From contig JAUZOB010000008.1 in the NCBI GenBank assembly GCA_030706665.1, positions 1 to 24,473 of the forward strand: DNA of 24,473 nt, written 5' to 3'. The translations under genes were made by a program, and so were the position numbers. The notes beneath the pieces are model-generated. The model made no database searches and was not told where the DNA came from. It worked only from the letters and a program-made list of their open reading frames with translations. Position 1 is the first letter of the stretch; the number at the start of each line of letters is the position of its first letter. Positions 23,514 through 24,473 of this stretch are shown here, piece after piece. The stretch is from Bacteroidota bacterium (GTDB lineage: Bacteria; Bacteroidota; Bacteroidia; Bacteroidales; Prolixibacteraceae).

Positions 23514-24473
23514 TTAAAATTCGACTAAAACACCCACGTTAAATACCCGTTGAATAGGATAACCTAAGCCGTTTCCACCCATTTCTGGATCCCACAACTT
23601 AAATTTACTAAATGTCAACAAGTTCGTTCCATTAACATAAAAGCGGCATTTCGACAATTTGATTCTTTCGGATACTTTTGGGGGCACAGTAAATCCCAAT
23701 TCAAGTGACTTCAACCGTAAAAATGTCCCATCTTGCATAAACCATGTACTGGTTTGGTTATTATTTTGGCTGTAAGTAGCTGTTAATCTTGGCCAACGGG
23801 CATATATATTCTGATTTTCTTCAGACCAGTAACTGGTTGCCCAAGCTTTTAGCAACTGATTATTCCCGGCATAACCACCTCCCATAGTATTTAGGAAAGG
23901 AGATGTATTATAGGTGTCAATCCAGAATGATTCATTGGCTAAGCCTTGAAAAAATGCAGAAAAGTCAAATGCCTTATAACCGGCAGAGAACCCAAAACCA
24001 TATACAATATCCGGAGAAGTTGGATTTCCGATGGCAACTTTATCCAAATCAGAGATTTTTCCATCGCCATTCACGTCTCGGTATTTTATATCTCCGGGAC
24101 CATATGTTCCAAAAGTCTGTTCTGGAGAATTATTCACATCAGCCTCATCGATAAAAAGCCGTTCGGCAATTAACCCATAATTCTGATTAATGGAGCGACC
24201 AATATGAGAAAGCCATGGAGTGGCAGAATAATCAGGTTCTTCCAATTTAGACATCTTACTTACAGCATACGTTAAATTGGCTCGTGCCTGAATCCACCAA
24301 CCATTGCCAAACGATTTATTGTAATCAATCGAAGCATCAATCCCTTTACTTGTAGCTTCTCCGATATTCGCTCTGACACCGGCCTCCAAACCCATGGTGG
24401 CCAACTGAATTCGGTCCATCAAAATATTCGTTCTTCTTTCCCTGAATACATCAGCCTGAAATTCAAAATCATC
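23514..24473 (-). CDS. susC: SusC-type TonB-dependent transporter, C-terminal fragment (5' end outside window)
   Basis: Open through the right window edge; 319 codons of the C-terminal beta-barrel are visible. The reading frame begins in DDFEFQADVFRERRTNIL, so internal Met codons near 24420 are not real starts. SusC hallmarks include ATSKGIDASIDYNKSFGNGW, DIKYRDVNGDGKISDLDKVA, IGNPTSPDIVYGFGFSAGYK, FDFSAFFQG, FLRLKSLELGFTVP and the final barrel strand PIQRVFNVGVLVEF ending in Phe at the C-terminus, as in outer-membrane barrels. The missing part should hold the signal peptide, CarboxypepD_reg-like domain, plug and most strands. It forms the importer with the SusD gene that follows 12 bases later and is presumably near the start of the operon. 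Confidence 0.97.
   Translation of the reverse strand, partial: DDFEFQADVFRERRTNILMDRIQLATMGLEAGVRANIGEATSKGIDASIDYNKSFGNGWWIQARANLTYAVSKMSKLEEPDYSATPWLSHIGRSINQNYGLIAERLFIDEADVNNSPEQTFGTYGPGDIKYRDVNGDGKISDLDKVAIGNPTSPDIVYGFGFSAGYKAFDFSAFFQGLANESFWIDTYNTSPFLNTMGGGYAGNNQLLKAWATSYWSEENQNIYARWPRLTATYSQNNNQTSTWFMQDGTFLRLKSLELGFTVPPKVSERIKLSKCRFYVNGTNLLTFSKFKLWDPEMGGNGLGYPIQRVFNVGVLVEF

Noticed and set aside
24417..24422. Apparent start codons (TTG/ATG) of a 302-residue protein at the right edge
   Set aside because: The frame continues upstream to the window edge with typical SusC sequence (ADVFRERRTNI), so these are internal codons of a truncated SusC gene.

Overview
The window is most of a polysaccharide utilization locus (PUL) from a member of the Bacteroidota, probably Bacteroidales or a close relative. 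The evidence is a SusC/SusD pair followed by two surface lipoproteins of the DUF4959/DUF5126/DUF5000 and DUF4998 types, many secreted glycoside hydrolases on one strand, short gaps between genes, no Shine-Dalgarno-like starts, and AT-rich spacers. Every convincing gene is on the minus strand, so transcription runs from the right edge to the left edge. Both ends are cut: the SusC gene lacks its 5' part (right edge) and a GH92 gene lacks its 3' part (left edge). No regulator (HTCS, ECF sigma/anti-sigma or AraC type) is visible; it may lie beyond the right edge.

Layout in transcription order: SusC C-terminus (23514-24473), SusD (21618-23501), DUF4959/DUF5126/DUF5000 lipoprotein (20382-21593), DUF4998 lipoprotein (19162-20280). 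A 666-base spacer (18496-19161) follows. It holds a perfect 19-bp hairpin, a decayed GH36 3' end and a second hairpin. The enzyme block comes next: alpha/beta-hydrolase esterase (17602-18495), GH31 with a twin-arginine leader (15409-17580), GH92 lipoprotein (13225-15381), a pseudogene relic (about 12983-13203), an AT-rich SAM methyltransferase that looks out of place (12174-12965), GH36 (9939-12023), a six-hairpin glycosidase of no family I recognise (7590-9905), a second GH36 (5484-7559), NPCBM-GH27 (3344-5335), a second unassigned six-hairpin glycosidase (1249-3252), and the N-terminal part of a second GH92 (1-1238).

The gene set points to a glycan carrying alpha-galactose and alpha-mannose, possibly acylated. 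GH27 and two GH36 enzymes (perhaps also GH31) would remove alpha-galactosyl units, the two GH92 enzymes alpha-mannosyl units, and the esterase acyl groups. SusC/SusD and the two lipoproteins would bind and import fragments. No beta-mannanase, beta-mannosidase or other clear endo-enzyme is visible, so a plant beta-galactomannan is less likely than a fungal or microbial alpha-galactomannan-type glycan. This substrate call is inference.

The most unusual points are two gene relics hidden in spacers (a third GH36, and a truncated secreted protein next to the methyltransferase), the two unassigned six-hairpin proteins, and the long hairpin between the binding/transport genes and the enzyme genes.
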